Below, piece by piece: positions 43,850 through 52,054 of a DNA stretch of 64,000 nucleotides (positions are counted from its first letter, which is position 1; the number at the start of each line of letters is the position of its first letter). Made by a program: the position numbers and the translations under genes. This DNA comes from Winogradskya consettensis (GTDB taxonomy: Bacteria; Actinomycetota; Actinomycetes; Mycobacteriales; Micromonosporaceae), in the NCBI RefSeq assembly GCF_018332715.1, contig NZ_BOQP01000056.1, positions 1 through 64,000 of the forward strand, written 5' to 3'. The notes beneath the pieces were generated by a model that did not search any database, had not been told where the DNA came from, and was given only the letters and a program-made list of their open reading frames with translations.

Positions 43850-43886
43850 CAGGGAACCCCGTGCCCTGCCCAGGCGTGTACGGGGC

Positions 43887-44384
43887 ATGAAAGTGGCGCT
43901 CGAAGCCGAGAGACCCGTGCAGCACGACAATTTTGAGGCGTTCTACCGGGCCAACGTCGACCGGGTGCATCGTGCGCTCGCGGTGACGTTGCGCAACGAC
44001 GATCTGGCGCGCGAGGCCGTCGACGAGGCGATGGCTCGCGCGTACGCCAACTGGGCCAAGGTCAGCGGCATGGAGAGCCCCGCCGGCTGGGTCTTCCGGG
44101 TCGGCCTGAACTGGGCTACGTCCTGGTGGCGCAAGGTACGCCGGGAGCGTCCGCCGGGCCCGGAGGACTCCTCGGTGCCGGCCGGTGACGAGTCGTCGGT
44201 GGTGGCCCGCGAAGCACTCGCGGCGTTGCCGTTGCCGCAGCGGGCGGTCGTGACGTGCCGCATCCTGCTCGATCTGTCGACCGCCGAGACGGCGCTGGCG
44301 CTCGGGCTCAACGAGGGAACCGTGAAGAGCCGGTTGTCCCGTGGCCTGTCCGCCCTGCGGTCCGCGCTCAGCGAGAAGGAATGA
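43887..44384 (+). CDS. ECF sigma factor, SigE-like/SARP-type small family
   Basis: 165 residues. Region 2: NFEAFYRANVDRVHRALAVTLRNDDLAREAVDEAMARAYANWAKV, diverged from the pair upstream. The WRKVRRER segment is typical of the actinobacterial SigE-family (ECF) proteins. Region 4: LPLPQRAVVTCRILLDLSTAETALALGLNEGTVKSRLSRGLSALRSAL. The start at 43887 has no strong ribosome site. The stop overlaps the next gene by four bases, which suggests that the next protein is its membrane regulator. Confidence 0.87.
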   Translation: MKVALEAERPVQHDNFEAFYRANVDRVHRALAVTLRNDDLAREAVDEAMARAYANWAKVSGMESPAGWVFRVGLNWATSWWRKVRRERPPGPEDSSVPAGDESSVVAREALAALPLPQRAVVTCRILLDLSTAETALALGLNEGTVKSRLSRGLSALRSALSEKE

Positions 44385-45373
44385 CCATGGACCAGATTCC
44401 GAACGACCTGAACACGCTGGTCCGGGACGTCGCGCACGATGCCCCCGGATATACCGGCAGCCTCGACGAGGTCTACCGCCGTTACCGCCGCCGGCGCCGC
44501 GGCAAAGCAGCCGTTGGTGGCGTGCTGGCTCTACTCCTGATGGCGGGGTTGGGCCTGACGATCGACCGCCGCCCGCAAGAGACGCCGCCGCCAGCCCAGC
44601 CGGCTGCCTCTCAAAATACGAAACGTGCCCAGGGGATCGTGGTGCACGGCGACCCCCGGCTGAAGGGCGGCGTGAAGATCACCGGCACGTTCTGGGACGT
44701 GTGGCCGGACCAGGTGGTGGCATCGTTCGACATCCACGGCGTGACGTGGGACGGAGCTGTCGCGCTGCCCGGCGGCCGGGTCGTCGCGGTGGAGCGAGGG
44801 GCCGGCGGCCACACCTGGAGCCTCGTCGAGGTCGACCGCTCAGGGACGACGCTGCTGCGCCGTGAACTCCCGGCGAGCAAGGGCGAACCGATGAGCCTGC
44901 TGACCGCGGACGAGTCGACGGCGTACGTGTGGCATAAGAGGTCGCTCGTCGCCCACGATCTGGCCACCGGGACCGAGCGCCCCGTGCTCGAGATCGGCAC
45001 CGGGCCGATCCAGGCGGTGGATTACGCCGACGGCCGGCTGGCGGTGGTGGGGATGAGCGCGGACTGCCAGCTCAACCTCGGTAGCGGGAAGCCCATCGAG
45101 GCGCTGGCGGCGGCCATGCCGCCCGAGCTGAGATGCGGCTCGGTGACGGATCTGCGGTTGTCCCCGGACGGGAAGGCGATCGCGGTCGCCTACCGGCGAA
45201 TGGACCGCGATGAGCAGCGGGTCGCGCTGCTGAACCTGCCCGCGGCCGAGGTCCTGGCCGATCAGCAGGTCACGGCGACGTCAGCGGACCAGATCCGGCT
45301 GGCCTGGCAGGACAACCGGACTCTGAACGGCGTCGTGGTCCCGGCGGGGACGTGGTTCAGCGTGAAGTACTAG
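44381..45373 (+). CDS. Membrane protein with extracellular beta-propeller-like domain, probable sigma partner
   Basis: 330 residues. No ZAS motif. N-terminal cytoplasmic part of about 45 residues ends in RRYRRRRRGK, then one membrane helix (AAVGGVLALLLMAGLGLTI) and a long extracellular region with repeated beta strands: VVASFDIHGVTWDGAVALPGGRVVAVERG, TGTERPVLEIGTGPIQAVDYADGRLAVVG and SVTDLRLSPDGKAIAVAYRRMD, a WD40/TolB-like propeller. Coupled to the sigma factor by an ATGA overlap. An anti-sigma role is inferred from position and topology. Its 3' end overlaps the convergent DCC gene by 17 bases. Confidence 0.75.
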   Translation: MTMDQIPNDLNTLVRDVAHDAPGYTGSLDEVYRRYRRRRRGKAAVGGVLALLLMAGLGLTIDRRPQETPPPAQPAASQNTKRAQGIVVHGDPRLKGGVKITGTFWDVWPDQVVASFDIHGVTWDGAVALPGGRVVAVERGAGGHTWSLVEVDRSGTTLLRRELPASKGEPMSLLTADESTAYVWHKRSLVAHDLATGTERPVLEIGTGPIQAVDYADGRLAVVGMSADCQLNLGSGKPIEALAAAMPPELRCGSVTDLRLSPDGKAIAVAYRRMDRDEQRVALLNLPAAEVLADQQVTATSADQIRLAWQDNRTLNGVVVPAGTWFSVKY

Positions 45374-45764
45374 GGCCGTAGAGCTTGTCGCGCTGCGCCT
45401 GCGGCAGGGAACAGGCCGCGGTGCCGCCCGGCAGGAGGTGGCGGTGGTCGGCGACCCAGTGGTACGCCGGCCACGTCAGCCACCCCACCGGCTTGAGCTG
45501 CAGCGCGCGGCCCGGCAGCTCCCACATGCGGCCGGCGTCGCGCAGCAGCAGGGCGATCGCGTCGGGGCCGGCGGCGACCGTGCCGTCCTCGCCGACCCAC
45601 TGGACCGCGGTCTCGACCTGTTCGAGGGTCAGGCCGAGGGCGTCGAGATCGGCGAACTGCCACGGGATCACCCGCGCCCGCGACGGGATGCGGCGCTCGA
45701 TGAACTCAGCGCACGAGGTGCAGAACGAGCAGTCGCCGTCATAGACGAACGTGTTACCGGCCAT
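45357..45764 (-). CDS. DCC-family thiol-disulfide oxidoreductase-like protein (DUF393)
   Basis: 135 residues. N-terminal FVYDGDCSFCTSCAEFIERR carries the DxDC (DGDC) motif plus the second C-x2-C, as in the DCC family of thioredoxin-like proteins. The rest LYGPSTSR-ending region with LQLKPVGWLTWPAYHWVADHRHLLPGG matches the family's helical part. Function in redox handling is inferred. It lies just before the ABC-transporter operon on the same strand (12 bases from its last gene). Confidence 0.85.
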   Translation of the reverse strand: MAGNTFVYDGDCSFCTSCAEFIERRIPSRARVIPWQFADLDALGLTLEQVETAVQWVGEDGTVAAGPDAIALLLRDAGRMWELPGRALQLKPVGWLTWPAYHWVADHRHLLPGGTAACSLPQAQRDKLYGPSTSR

Positions 45765-45776
45765 ACCCCCATGATG

Positions 45777-46775
45777 TCAGGTGCGGCGGCGGAGCTTGAC
45801 CAGGTAGGTCTGGGCGACGACGACCACGGCGAGGAACGCTCCGCTGATGACCTGCTGGTAGCTGCTGGGGACGTTGCCGACCTGGTTGATCATGTTCTGG
45901 ATCACGCCGAGCAGCAGGACACCCGCGATCGTGCCGGCGATGGTGCCCGCGCCACCCGTGAGCAGCGTGCCACCGATCACCACGGCGGCGATCGCGTCGA
46001 GTTCCATACCGGTGCCGAGGACGGTGACGCCCGAGCCGAGCTTCGCGGCGTTGATCGCGCCGGCCAGCCCCGCGAGCAGGCCGGACATGACATAAACGGT
46101 GACTTTGGTGCGGCGTACGGCCACGCCCATCAGGCTAGCCGCGTCTTCGCTGCCGCCCACGGCGTACACGGATCGGCCGAATCTGGTCCGGGACAGCAGG
46201 ACCATGCCCAGCACGAAGACGACGGCGACCAGCCAGACCGGGTAGCCGATGCCCAGGAACGATCCGGTGCCGAAGCTGCGGAATCCGTCGTTGCCGACGA
46301 GATACGTGGTCGAACCCTCGTTACTGAGCGCACGCATCAGGCCCCGAGCGCCGAGCAGAGCGGCCAGGGTCACGATGAACGGCGCCATTCTCGTGTACGC
46401 GATGAGCACCCCGTTCACGACTCCCACCAGCCCGCACAGCGCCAGCGGGACCAGCAGGGCGGGCAGGAAACCCCACTTCGACGCGTACGCCGAAACGACC
46501 CCACCCAGCACGTAGAGTGACCCGACCGACAGGTCGATCCCACCGGTGATGATCACGAACGTCATCCCGAGCGCGATGAGCGCGGGCGGCGCGGCCGCGA
46601 TCAGGATGGTCCCCGCGTTGTCGTAACCGCGGAAGTTCGGGAACGCCGCCGCCGCGATGATCACGACGACGACCAGCACGGCGAGCGCACCCTGGCGTTG
46701 CACCAGGTCGACGATCCGGTCGGAGCGCTCGCTCCTGCGCACGTCGTTCTCGACCGGAGCAACCAGTGTGGTCAC
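45777..46775 (-). CDS. yjfF: Sugar ABC transporter permease (YjfF-like)
   Basis: 332 residues, about nine or ten membrane helices. The BPD_transp_2 pattern is clear: LIALGMTFVIITGGIDLSVGSLYVLGGVVSAY, MAPFIVTLAALLGARGLMRAL, SVYAVGGSEDAASLMGVAVRRTKVTVYVMSGLLAGLAG and AAVVIGGTLLTGGAGTIAGTIAGVLLLGVIQNMINQVG. The GTG at 46775 overlaps the preceding permease stop (GTGA); the frame is open further upstream but that part is the other permease's reverse frame. It is the last gene of the operon. Confidence 0.88.
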   Translation of the reverse strand: MTTLVAPVENDVRRSERSDRIVDLVQRQGALAVLVVVVIIAAAAFPNFRGYDNAGTILIAAAPPALIALGMTFVIITGGIDLSVGSLYVLGGVVSAYASKWGFLPALLVPLALCGLVGVVNGVLIAYTRMAPFIVTLAALLGARGLMRALSNEGSTTYLVGNDGFRSFGTGSFLGIGYPVWLVAVVFVLGMVLLSRTRFGRSVYAVGGSEDAASLMGVAVRRTKVTVYVMSGLLAGLAGAINAAKLGSGVTVLGTGMELDAIAAVVIGGTLLTGGAGTIAGTIAGVLLLGVIQNMINQVGNVPSSYQQVISGAFLAVVVVAQTYLVKLRRRT

Positions 46776-47728
46776 CGGGATTTCCTCTCTCGGGCGGCGT
46801 ACACGGCGACGAGGATGATCACGGCCTGGACCATCTCGGTGGTGGACGGCTGCAGGTTGTGCTTGATCATCGTGGCGATGACGAGCTGCATGAGCAGGGC
46901 GCCCGCGACCGTGCCGAGCACCCGCACCTTGCCGCCGGTGAGCGGGGTGCCGCCGACGACCACCGCGGTGATCGCGGAGAGCTCGATCAGCAGGCCCACG
47001 GACGAGGCGTCGCTGGACTGGATGCGGGCCACGGCGAGCAGCCCCGCGATCGAGGCGAGCACCGCGCAGAGGACATAAACGCCGATCAACACCCTTTTCA
47101 CGGGTACGCCCGCCAGCTCGGTCGCCGCCCTGTTCCCCCCGACGGCGAGCAGCCGCCGGCCGAACACCGTGCGCCGGACCACGAACGCGACCACCAGCAC
47201 GAGCAGCGCGGCGATCCACACCAGCATCGGCAGCCCGAGGAAGTCCCCGGAACCGAGGAAGATCAGGTCGTCGTTGCGGACGTCCTTGAGCTGGCCGTGC
47301 GAGATGACCAGGGCGAGCCCGCGACCGCCGACGAAGAGCGCGAGCGTTGCCACGATGGGCTGCAACCCGACCCGGGCCACGAGTACGCCGTTGATCAGGC
47401 CGACCACCACCCCGGCGATCAGCGAGACCAGGATCGCCGCGATCACGCCGTACCCGAGATAGAGCGGGATGAGGGCCGCCGCGAGTGCCATGACCGAGCC
47501 GACCGACAGGTCGATGCCCTCGGTGCCGATCACCAATGCCATGCCGAGCGCGACGATCACGATCGGGGCGACCTGCACGAGCTGGATCCGCAGGTTGCTC
47601 CACGCGAGAAAGTTGGGGGTGAACGCGACGTTGTAGAGCACCAGCAGCACGATCGCGGCGTACACGCCGTACTTCGGCAGCCAGGCCCGATCGAAGGTGG
47701 GCCGCCGGACCAGAGCCTCAGTTGTCAT
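46772..47728 (-). CDS. ytfT: Sugar ABC transporter permease (YtfT-like)
   Basis: 318 residues with the same membrane layout as its partner: IVIVALGMALVIGTEGIDLSVGSVMALAAALIPLY, GLQPIVATLALFVGGRGLALVISHGQ, LAVGGNRAATELAGVPVKRVLIGVYVLCAVLASIAGLLAVAR and TAVVVGGTPLTGGKVRVLGTVAGALLMQLVIATMI. The start overlaps the ATPase stop by 11 bases and the stop overlaps the second permease. Ribose-type permease class; two unlike permeases in tandem are characteristic of the E. coli YtfQRT-YjfF galactofuranose importer. Confidence 0.88.
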   Translation of the reverse strand: MTTEALVRRPTFDRAWLPKYGVYAAIVLLVLYNVAFTPNFLAWSNLRIQLVQVAPIVIVALGMALVIGTEGIDLSVGSVMALAAALIPLYLGYGVIAAILVSLIAGVVVGLINGVLVARVGLQPIVATLALFVGGRGLALVISHGQLKDVRNDDLIFLGSGDFLGLPMLVWIAALLVLVVAFVVRRTVFGRRLLAVGGNRAATELAGVPVKRVLIGVYVLCAVLASIAGLLAVARIQSSDASSVGLLIELSAITAVVVGGTPLTGGKVRVLGTVAGALLMQLVIATMIKHNLQPSTTEMVQAVIILVAVYAARERKSR

Positions 47729-49256
47729 GGGGTTCCTCCGATGAGACCGCTGCCGCCGCGATCGTTTCCAGCAGGGCTTCCGTGGTGACGTTCGTGCCGG
47801 TCAGCTCGCCGACGACCGCGCCGTCGCGCAGCACCACCACCCGGTCCGCGCCCTCGACCAGCTCCTCCGCGTCGGAGGAGACCAGCACGACACCGAGCCC
47901 GTCCGCCGCGAGCTCGTCGATGAGTGCCTGCACCTCGGCCTTCGCGCCGACGTCGATGCCGCGGGTCGGCTCGTCGAGCAGCAGCACCCGGGGCTGGGTG
48001 GCGAGCAGCCGGGCGAGCAGCACCTTCTGCTGGTTGCCGCCGGAGAGGTCACCGACGCGCTGGTCCGGCCCGGACGCCTTGATCCGCAGCCGGGTCATGT
48101 ACGTGTCGACGATCTTGTCGATCTTGCGGTCCGAGACCAGGCCGAGGCGGGCCATCCGGGGGAGCACGGCGAGCGCGATGTTCTCGCGGATCGACAGGCC
48201 CGCGACGATGCCCTCCGCCTTGCGGTCCTCGGGTTGCACGGCGATACCGGCCTGGACCGCGCGCACGGGTGTCGGGTTCTTGAGTGTCTTGCCGCCGACC
48301 TCGATCTCACCGGCGTCCACGGGGTACGCGCCGCCGATCGCCTTGATCGTCTCGCTGCGGCCCGCGCCGAGGAGTCCGCCCAGGCCGACGACCTCGCCCG
48401 GGCGTACGGCGAAGCTGATGTCGTGCAGTCGATGCCGGCTGCTCAACCCGGTGACCTTCAGGACCGGGGGTGCGTCGGCCGCGCCGGTGTGGTCGCCGGC
48501 GAAACCGGTGAAGCCCTCTCTGCGTACGGCGGACATGTCCCGCCCGAGCATCAGCGACACGAGCCTGATCCGTTCGAGCTCGGCGAGCCTGCCGGTGTGC
48601 ACGACCTTGCCGTCGCGCAGGATCGTGACCGCGTCGCAGATCTGGTAGAGCTCGTCGAGGCGGTGGCTCACGTAGACGATGCCGATGCCCCGGGCGTGCA
48701 GGTCGCGGATGACACCGAACAGCGTCTCCACCTCGCGAGGCTCCAGCGACGACGTGGGCTCGTCCATGATGACGACCTTGGCGTCGACCATTACCGCGCG
48801 GGCCAGCGCGACCATCTGCTGCGCGCCGAGCGCCATCGTGCCGAGGGGGCGGCGTACGTCGGTGGTGACGCCGTAACGAACGAGGATCTCGCTCGCCTCG
48901 CGGACCATCCGCTTCTCGTCGACCAGCCCGAACGCGCTGCGGGGCTCGCGACCCAGGAACAGGTTGTGCGCGACGCTCATCAGCGGGACGAGGTTGACCT
49001 CCTGATAGATCGTGGAGATCCCGGCGCGCTGCGCGTCCATCGGCGTCGCGAAGCGGGCCGGCTCGTCGCGGTAGCGCAGCTCGCCGCCGTCCGGCTGATA
49101 GACCCCGGTCAGTAGCTTGATCAAGGTGGACTTGCCGGCGCCGTTCTCGCCGACCAGGGCGTGCACCTCGCCGGGCTGCAGCGCGAAGGTAACCCCGTCG
49201 AGTGCGCGCACCCCGGGGAAAACTTTGTTGACGTCGGTGACCTCGAGTAGTGGCAT
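47718..49256 (-). CDS. ytfR: Sugar ABC transporter ATP-binding protein with two cassettes (YtfR-like)
   Basis: 512 residues. First cassette: GENGAGKSTLIKLLTGVYQP, signature replaced by LGAQQMVALARAVM, Walker B VVIMDEPTSSLEP. Second cassette: degenerate Walker A GLGGLLGAGRSETIKAIGG, signature LSGGNQQKVLLARLLATQP, Walker B VLLLDEPTRGIDVGAKAEV. This asymmetric pair of cassettes is usual in RbsA/YtfR ATPases. Gene order SBP-GH2-ATPase-permease-permease shows it drives uptake of the sugar freed by the GH2 enzyme. Confidence 0.9.
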   Translation of the reverse strand: MPLLEVTDVNKVFPGVRALDGVTFALQPGEVHALVGENGAGKSTLIKLLTGVYQPDGGELRYRDEPARFATPMDAQRAGISTIYQEVNLVPLMSVAHNLFLGREPRSAFGLVDEKRMVREASEILVRYGVTTDVRRPLGTMALGAQQMVALARAVMVDAKVVIMDEPTSSLEPREVETLFGVIRDLHARGIGIVYVSHRLDELYQICDAVTILRDGKVVHTGRLAELERIRLVSLMLGRDMSAVRREGFTGFAGDHTGAADAPPVLKVTGLSSRHRLHDISFAVRPGEVVGLGGLLGAGRSETIKAIGGAYPVDAGEIEVGGKTLKNPTPVRAVQAGIAVQPEDRKAEGIVAGLSIRENIALAVLPRMARLGLVSDRKIDKIVDTYMTRLRIKASGPDQRVGDLSGGNQQKVLLARLLATQPRVLLLDEPTRGIDVGAKAEVQALIDELAADGLGVVLVSSDAEELVEGADRVVVLRDGAVVGELTGTNVTTEALLETIAAAAVSSEEPHDN

Positions 49257-49311
49257 GTTCCCCCCATCGCGGTGCGGGCCGAGCGGATGACCGCTCGACC
49301 CGCCGTTCTGC

Positions 49312-52041
49312 TCACCCCAGTGGGGCGGCGTTGTTCCAGGTGGCGTCGGCGGTGAAGCTGCCCGGGTTGTCCCAGGCGTTGCCGCCGCCGTTCGTGGCGA
49401 TGTAGACGGCCTCGGCGTAGTGGCGCCAGTAGTAGCCGGGGTAGTTGAACGACTCCAGCGACACGTTGCCGCTGCCGCCGTTCAGGGCCGGCTGTGCGCA
49501 GAATGTCGCATCCTGTTGGAACGTGGCCGTTCCGTCGTTCGACGCCTTCTGCACCCGGTACGCGGCGTGCCGCAGGAACTGACCGGGATAGTTCACCGAC
49601 TCGAACGAGAAGCAGCTCGAATCCGCGAGGCCGGTCCGCACGGTGAACGTGGCATCCGCGCGGTCGGTCGCCGCGCTCGCCGAGCTGATCACGTCCGTCC
49701 GTGCCAGCCCCTCACGATGCCGCAGGTAGCGCGTGTCGTACCCGGCGGTGGTGACCCGGAACGACCGGTTCTGCCCGACGGTCAGGTCAGCGCCGCTCTT
49801 CCACAACGGCGGGGACACCGCCCAGGTCGCGTCGTTCGTGAACGAGCCGCCGGTGTTGGCGTCCATCCACACCTCGTCGCTGCGGTGCCGCATGAAGTAG
49901 CCGGCCATGTTGTACGCCTCGAGCGAGGTGCCGCCGCCACTCAGTCCGGGCCGTGCGCAGAAGGTCGCGTCGGCGTTGTACGTGCTCCCGCCGTCGTTCG
50001 CTTCCTTGTAGACGCGGTACGCCCGGTGCCGCAGATACTGACCCGGGAAGTTGCGCGACTCGAACGAGTAGCACGTGGCGCTGGCGAGACCCGGCCGAAC
50101 GTAGAAGCTCGCGTCCTGGCGGTCGGCCGTGGCGCTGCTCGCACTGATCACGTCGGTGCGCGCTGCCCCGTCGCGGTGGCGCAGGTAGCGGTCGGTGTAA
50201 CCGGGTGTGGTGACGCGCAGGCTCGCCAGCTTGTTCGTCGACAACGTGGTGCCGTTGGCCGCGCCGAGAACCCGCAGGTTCACCTCGCGGACGCGGGCGA
50301 AGTCCATCTTCTGCACCTGGCGGTCGTACGTGTAGAAGCCGTTGAGCTCCTCCTCCACGTCCGTCGGTTCGGTGTAGACGCTCCCGGACAGCCCGTTGCC
50401 GTTGATCAGGTCGATCAGCTTGCTGGTGATCTGCACGTAACGGCTGGTCAGCGATGCGTTGTCGGGGAGCCACTCGTAGGCGAACTTGCCCGCGGTCGGC
50501 CACTCGTGACCGGGGACGCGCAGGCCGAGACCGCCGTACTCGCCGTTGACCGCGATCCGGGTCGCCGTCGGCTGGCGGGTGATGCCGGGGCCGACGTACA
50601 TGTGGTCGTCGATCACGTCGCCGTTGCCCGGGTCCGGGTCGGAGTCGCAGCAGTTCGAGCCCGAGTTGTGGTTGACCAGGCGGGTCGGGTCGTAGCTCTT
50701 CACCAGGTCGGCGATGCGCCCGGCGTCGTACTCGCCCCAGCCCTCGTTGAACGGCACCCACTGCACGATCGACGTGATGCCCTTGTGCTCGTCGATCAGC
50801 TCCTTGAGCTCCTTCTCGTAGCGGGTCCGCCCCACGGCTGATGGTTCCTTGCCGCTGGCCAGCGCGGGCATGTCCTGCCAGACCATCAGGCCGAGCCGGT
50901 CCGCCCAGTAGAACCAACGGTCGCTCTCCACCTTGATGTGCTTGCGGACCATGTTGAAGCCCAGCGCCTTCTGCTGCTCCAGGTCGAAGCGCAGCGCGGT
51001 GTCGGTCGGCGCGGTCGAGATGCCGTCCGGCCAGTAGCCCTGGTCGAGGGTGCCGAGCTGGTAGACGAACTTGCCGTTCAGCGTGGGGCGCAGCACCCCG
51101 CCGAGCACCGCCTTGCCGACCGAGCGCATCCCGAAGTAGCCGCCGACCGTGTCACCCGTCGCGAGCGTGACCTTCACGTCGTACAGGAAAGGATCGTCGG
51201 GGGTCCAAAGATGGGCATTCGGCACGGGTACGCGCAACGAGCTGCCCACCGTGCCGGTCGCCGTGCCCACCACTGTGCCGCCGCTGAGCACCTGAGCCGT
51301 GACCGCCTGCCCGCTCGCGTTGGCGGCCTGGACGACCAGGTCGAGCCCGCCCGCCGCGACGTTCGGGGTGGTGTCCAGCCGGGTGATCCGCGCCGGGTTG
51401 GTCGGCTCCAGCCAGACGGTCTGCCAGATGCCGGAGTACGGCGTGTACCAGATGCCGCCGCGGTTCACGCGCTGCTTGCCGACCGGGATGTCCTGGGTGT
51501 CGGTGGGGTCCCAGACGCCGACGATGATCTCGTTCGACCCGGCCCGCAGCGCGGTGGTGATGTCGTAGGAGAACTTGTCGTAGCCACCCTCGTGCGTGCC
51601 GAGCAAAGTGCCGTTCACCCAGACCTTGGACTGCCAGTCCACGGCTCCGAAGTTGAGCTGCACGTTCCTGCCCGACCAGCCGGCCGGGACGGTGAACGTC
51701 CTGCGGTAGTAGGAGAAGTCCTGCCGGCGCATGATGCCGGACAGCGCGCTCTCGATCGGGTACGGGACGAGGATCTCCTCGCCGAGGTTGGTGTTCACCG
51801 GCGGGGTGTTGATGTTCGAGGAGCCCGCGAACTGCCAGGTGCCGTTGAGGCTCTGCCAGTCGGTGCGGGTGAGCTGCGGGCGGGGGTATTCCGGCAGCGG
51901 GTTGGTGGTGGAGACCTGGCTGGTCCAGGGCGTCGTCAGCGGCGGCGGCTTGGGGGCTGCCGTTGCCGGGCTGGTCGACGCCACCAGGGCGCCGATGGTG
52001 GAGGTGAGGACCGCGATGAGCGCGGCGGGGATCCGGCGCAT
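49312..52041 (-). CDS. Secreted GH2 glycoside hydrolase with two C-terminal AbfB (CBM42) domains
   Basis: 909 residues. Signal peptide ending near STSPATAAP. GH2 domains in order: jelly roll (RPQLTRTDWQSLNGTWQFAG, YRRTFTVP), Ig-like, then TIM barrel with the acid/base Glu in WVPFNEGWGEYD at about 430 and the nucleophile in NGEYGG at about 497. From residue 615 there are two AbfB domains with paired motifs (SLRVTTPGYTDRYLRHRDG...TCYSFESRNFPGQYLRH and SFRVTTAGYDTRYLRHREG...SCFSFESVNYPGQFLRH); CBM42 binds arabinofuranose side chains. An exo-acting enzyme on arabinose-bearing plant or wall polysaccharide is likely. It is encoded inside the importer operon. Confidence 0.88.
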   Translation of the reverse strand: MRRIPAALIAVLTSTIGALVASTSPATAAPKPPPLTTPWTSQVSTTNPLPEYPRPQLTRTDWQSLNGTWQFAGSSNINTPPVNTNLGEEILVPYPIESALSGIMRRQDFSYYRRTFTVPAGWSGRNVQLNFGAVDWQSKVWVNGTLLGTHEGGYDKFSYDITTALRAGSNEIIVGVWDPTDTQDIPVGKQRVNRGGIWYTPYSGIWQTVWLEPTNPARITRLDTTPNVAAGGLDLVVQAANASGQAVTAQVLSGGTVVGTATGTVGSSLRVPVPNAHLWTPDDPFLYDVKVTLATGDTVGGYFGMRSVGKAVLGGVLRPTLNGKFVYQLGTLDQGYWPDGISTAPTDTALRFDLEQQKALGFNMVRKHIKVESDRWFYWADRLGLMVWQDMPALASGKEPSAVGRTRYEKELKELIDEHKGITSIVQWVPFNEGWGEYDAGRIADLVKSYDPTRLVNHNSGSNCCDSDPDPGNGDVIDDHMYVGPGITRQPTATRIAVNGEYGGLGLRVPGHEWPTAGKFAYEWLPDNASLTSRYVQITSKLIDLINGNGLSGSVYTEPTDVEEELNGFYTYDRQVQKMDFARVREVNLRVLGAANGTTLSTNKLASLRVTTPGYTDRYLRHRDGAARTDVISASSATADRQDASFYVRPGLASATCYSFESRNFPGQYLRHRAYRVYKEANDGGSTYNADATFCARPGLSGGGTSLEAYNMAGYFMRHRSDEVWMDANTGGSFTNDATWAVSPPLWKSGADLTVGQNRSFRVTTAGYDTRYLRHREGLARTDVISSASAATDRADATFTVRTGLADSSCFSFESVNYPGQFLRHAAYRVQKASNDGTATFQQDATFCAQPALNGGSGNVSLESFNYPGYYWRHYAEAVYIATNGGGNAWDNPGSFTADATWNNAAPLG

Positions 52042-52054
52042 GCGTCTGCTCTTT

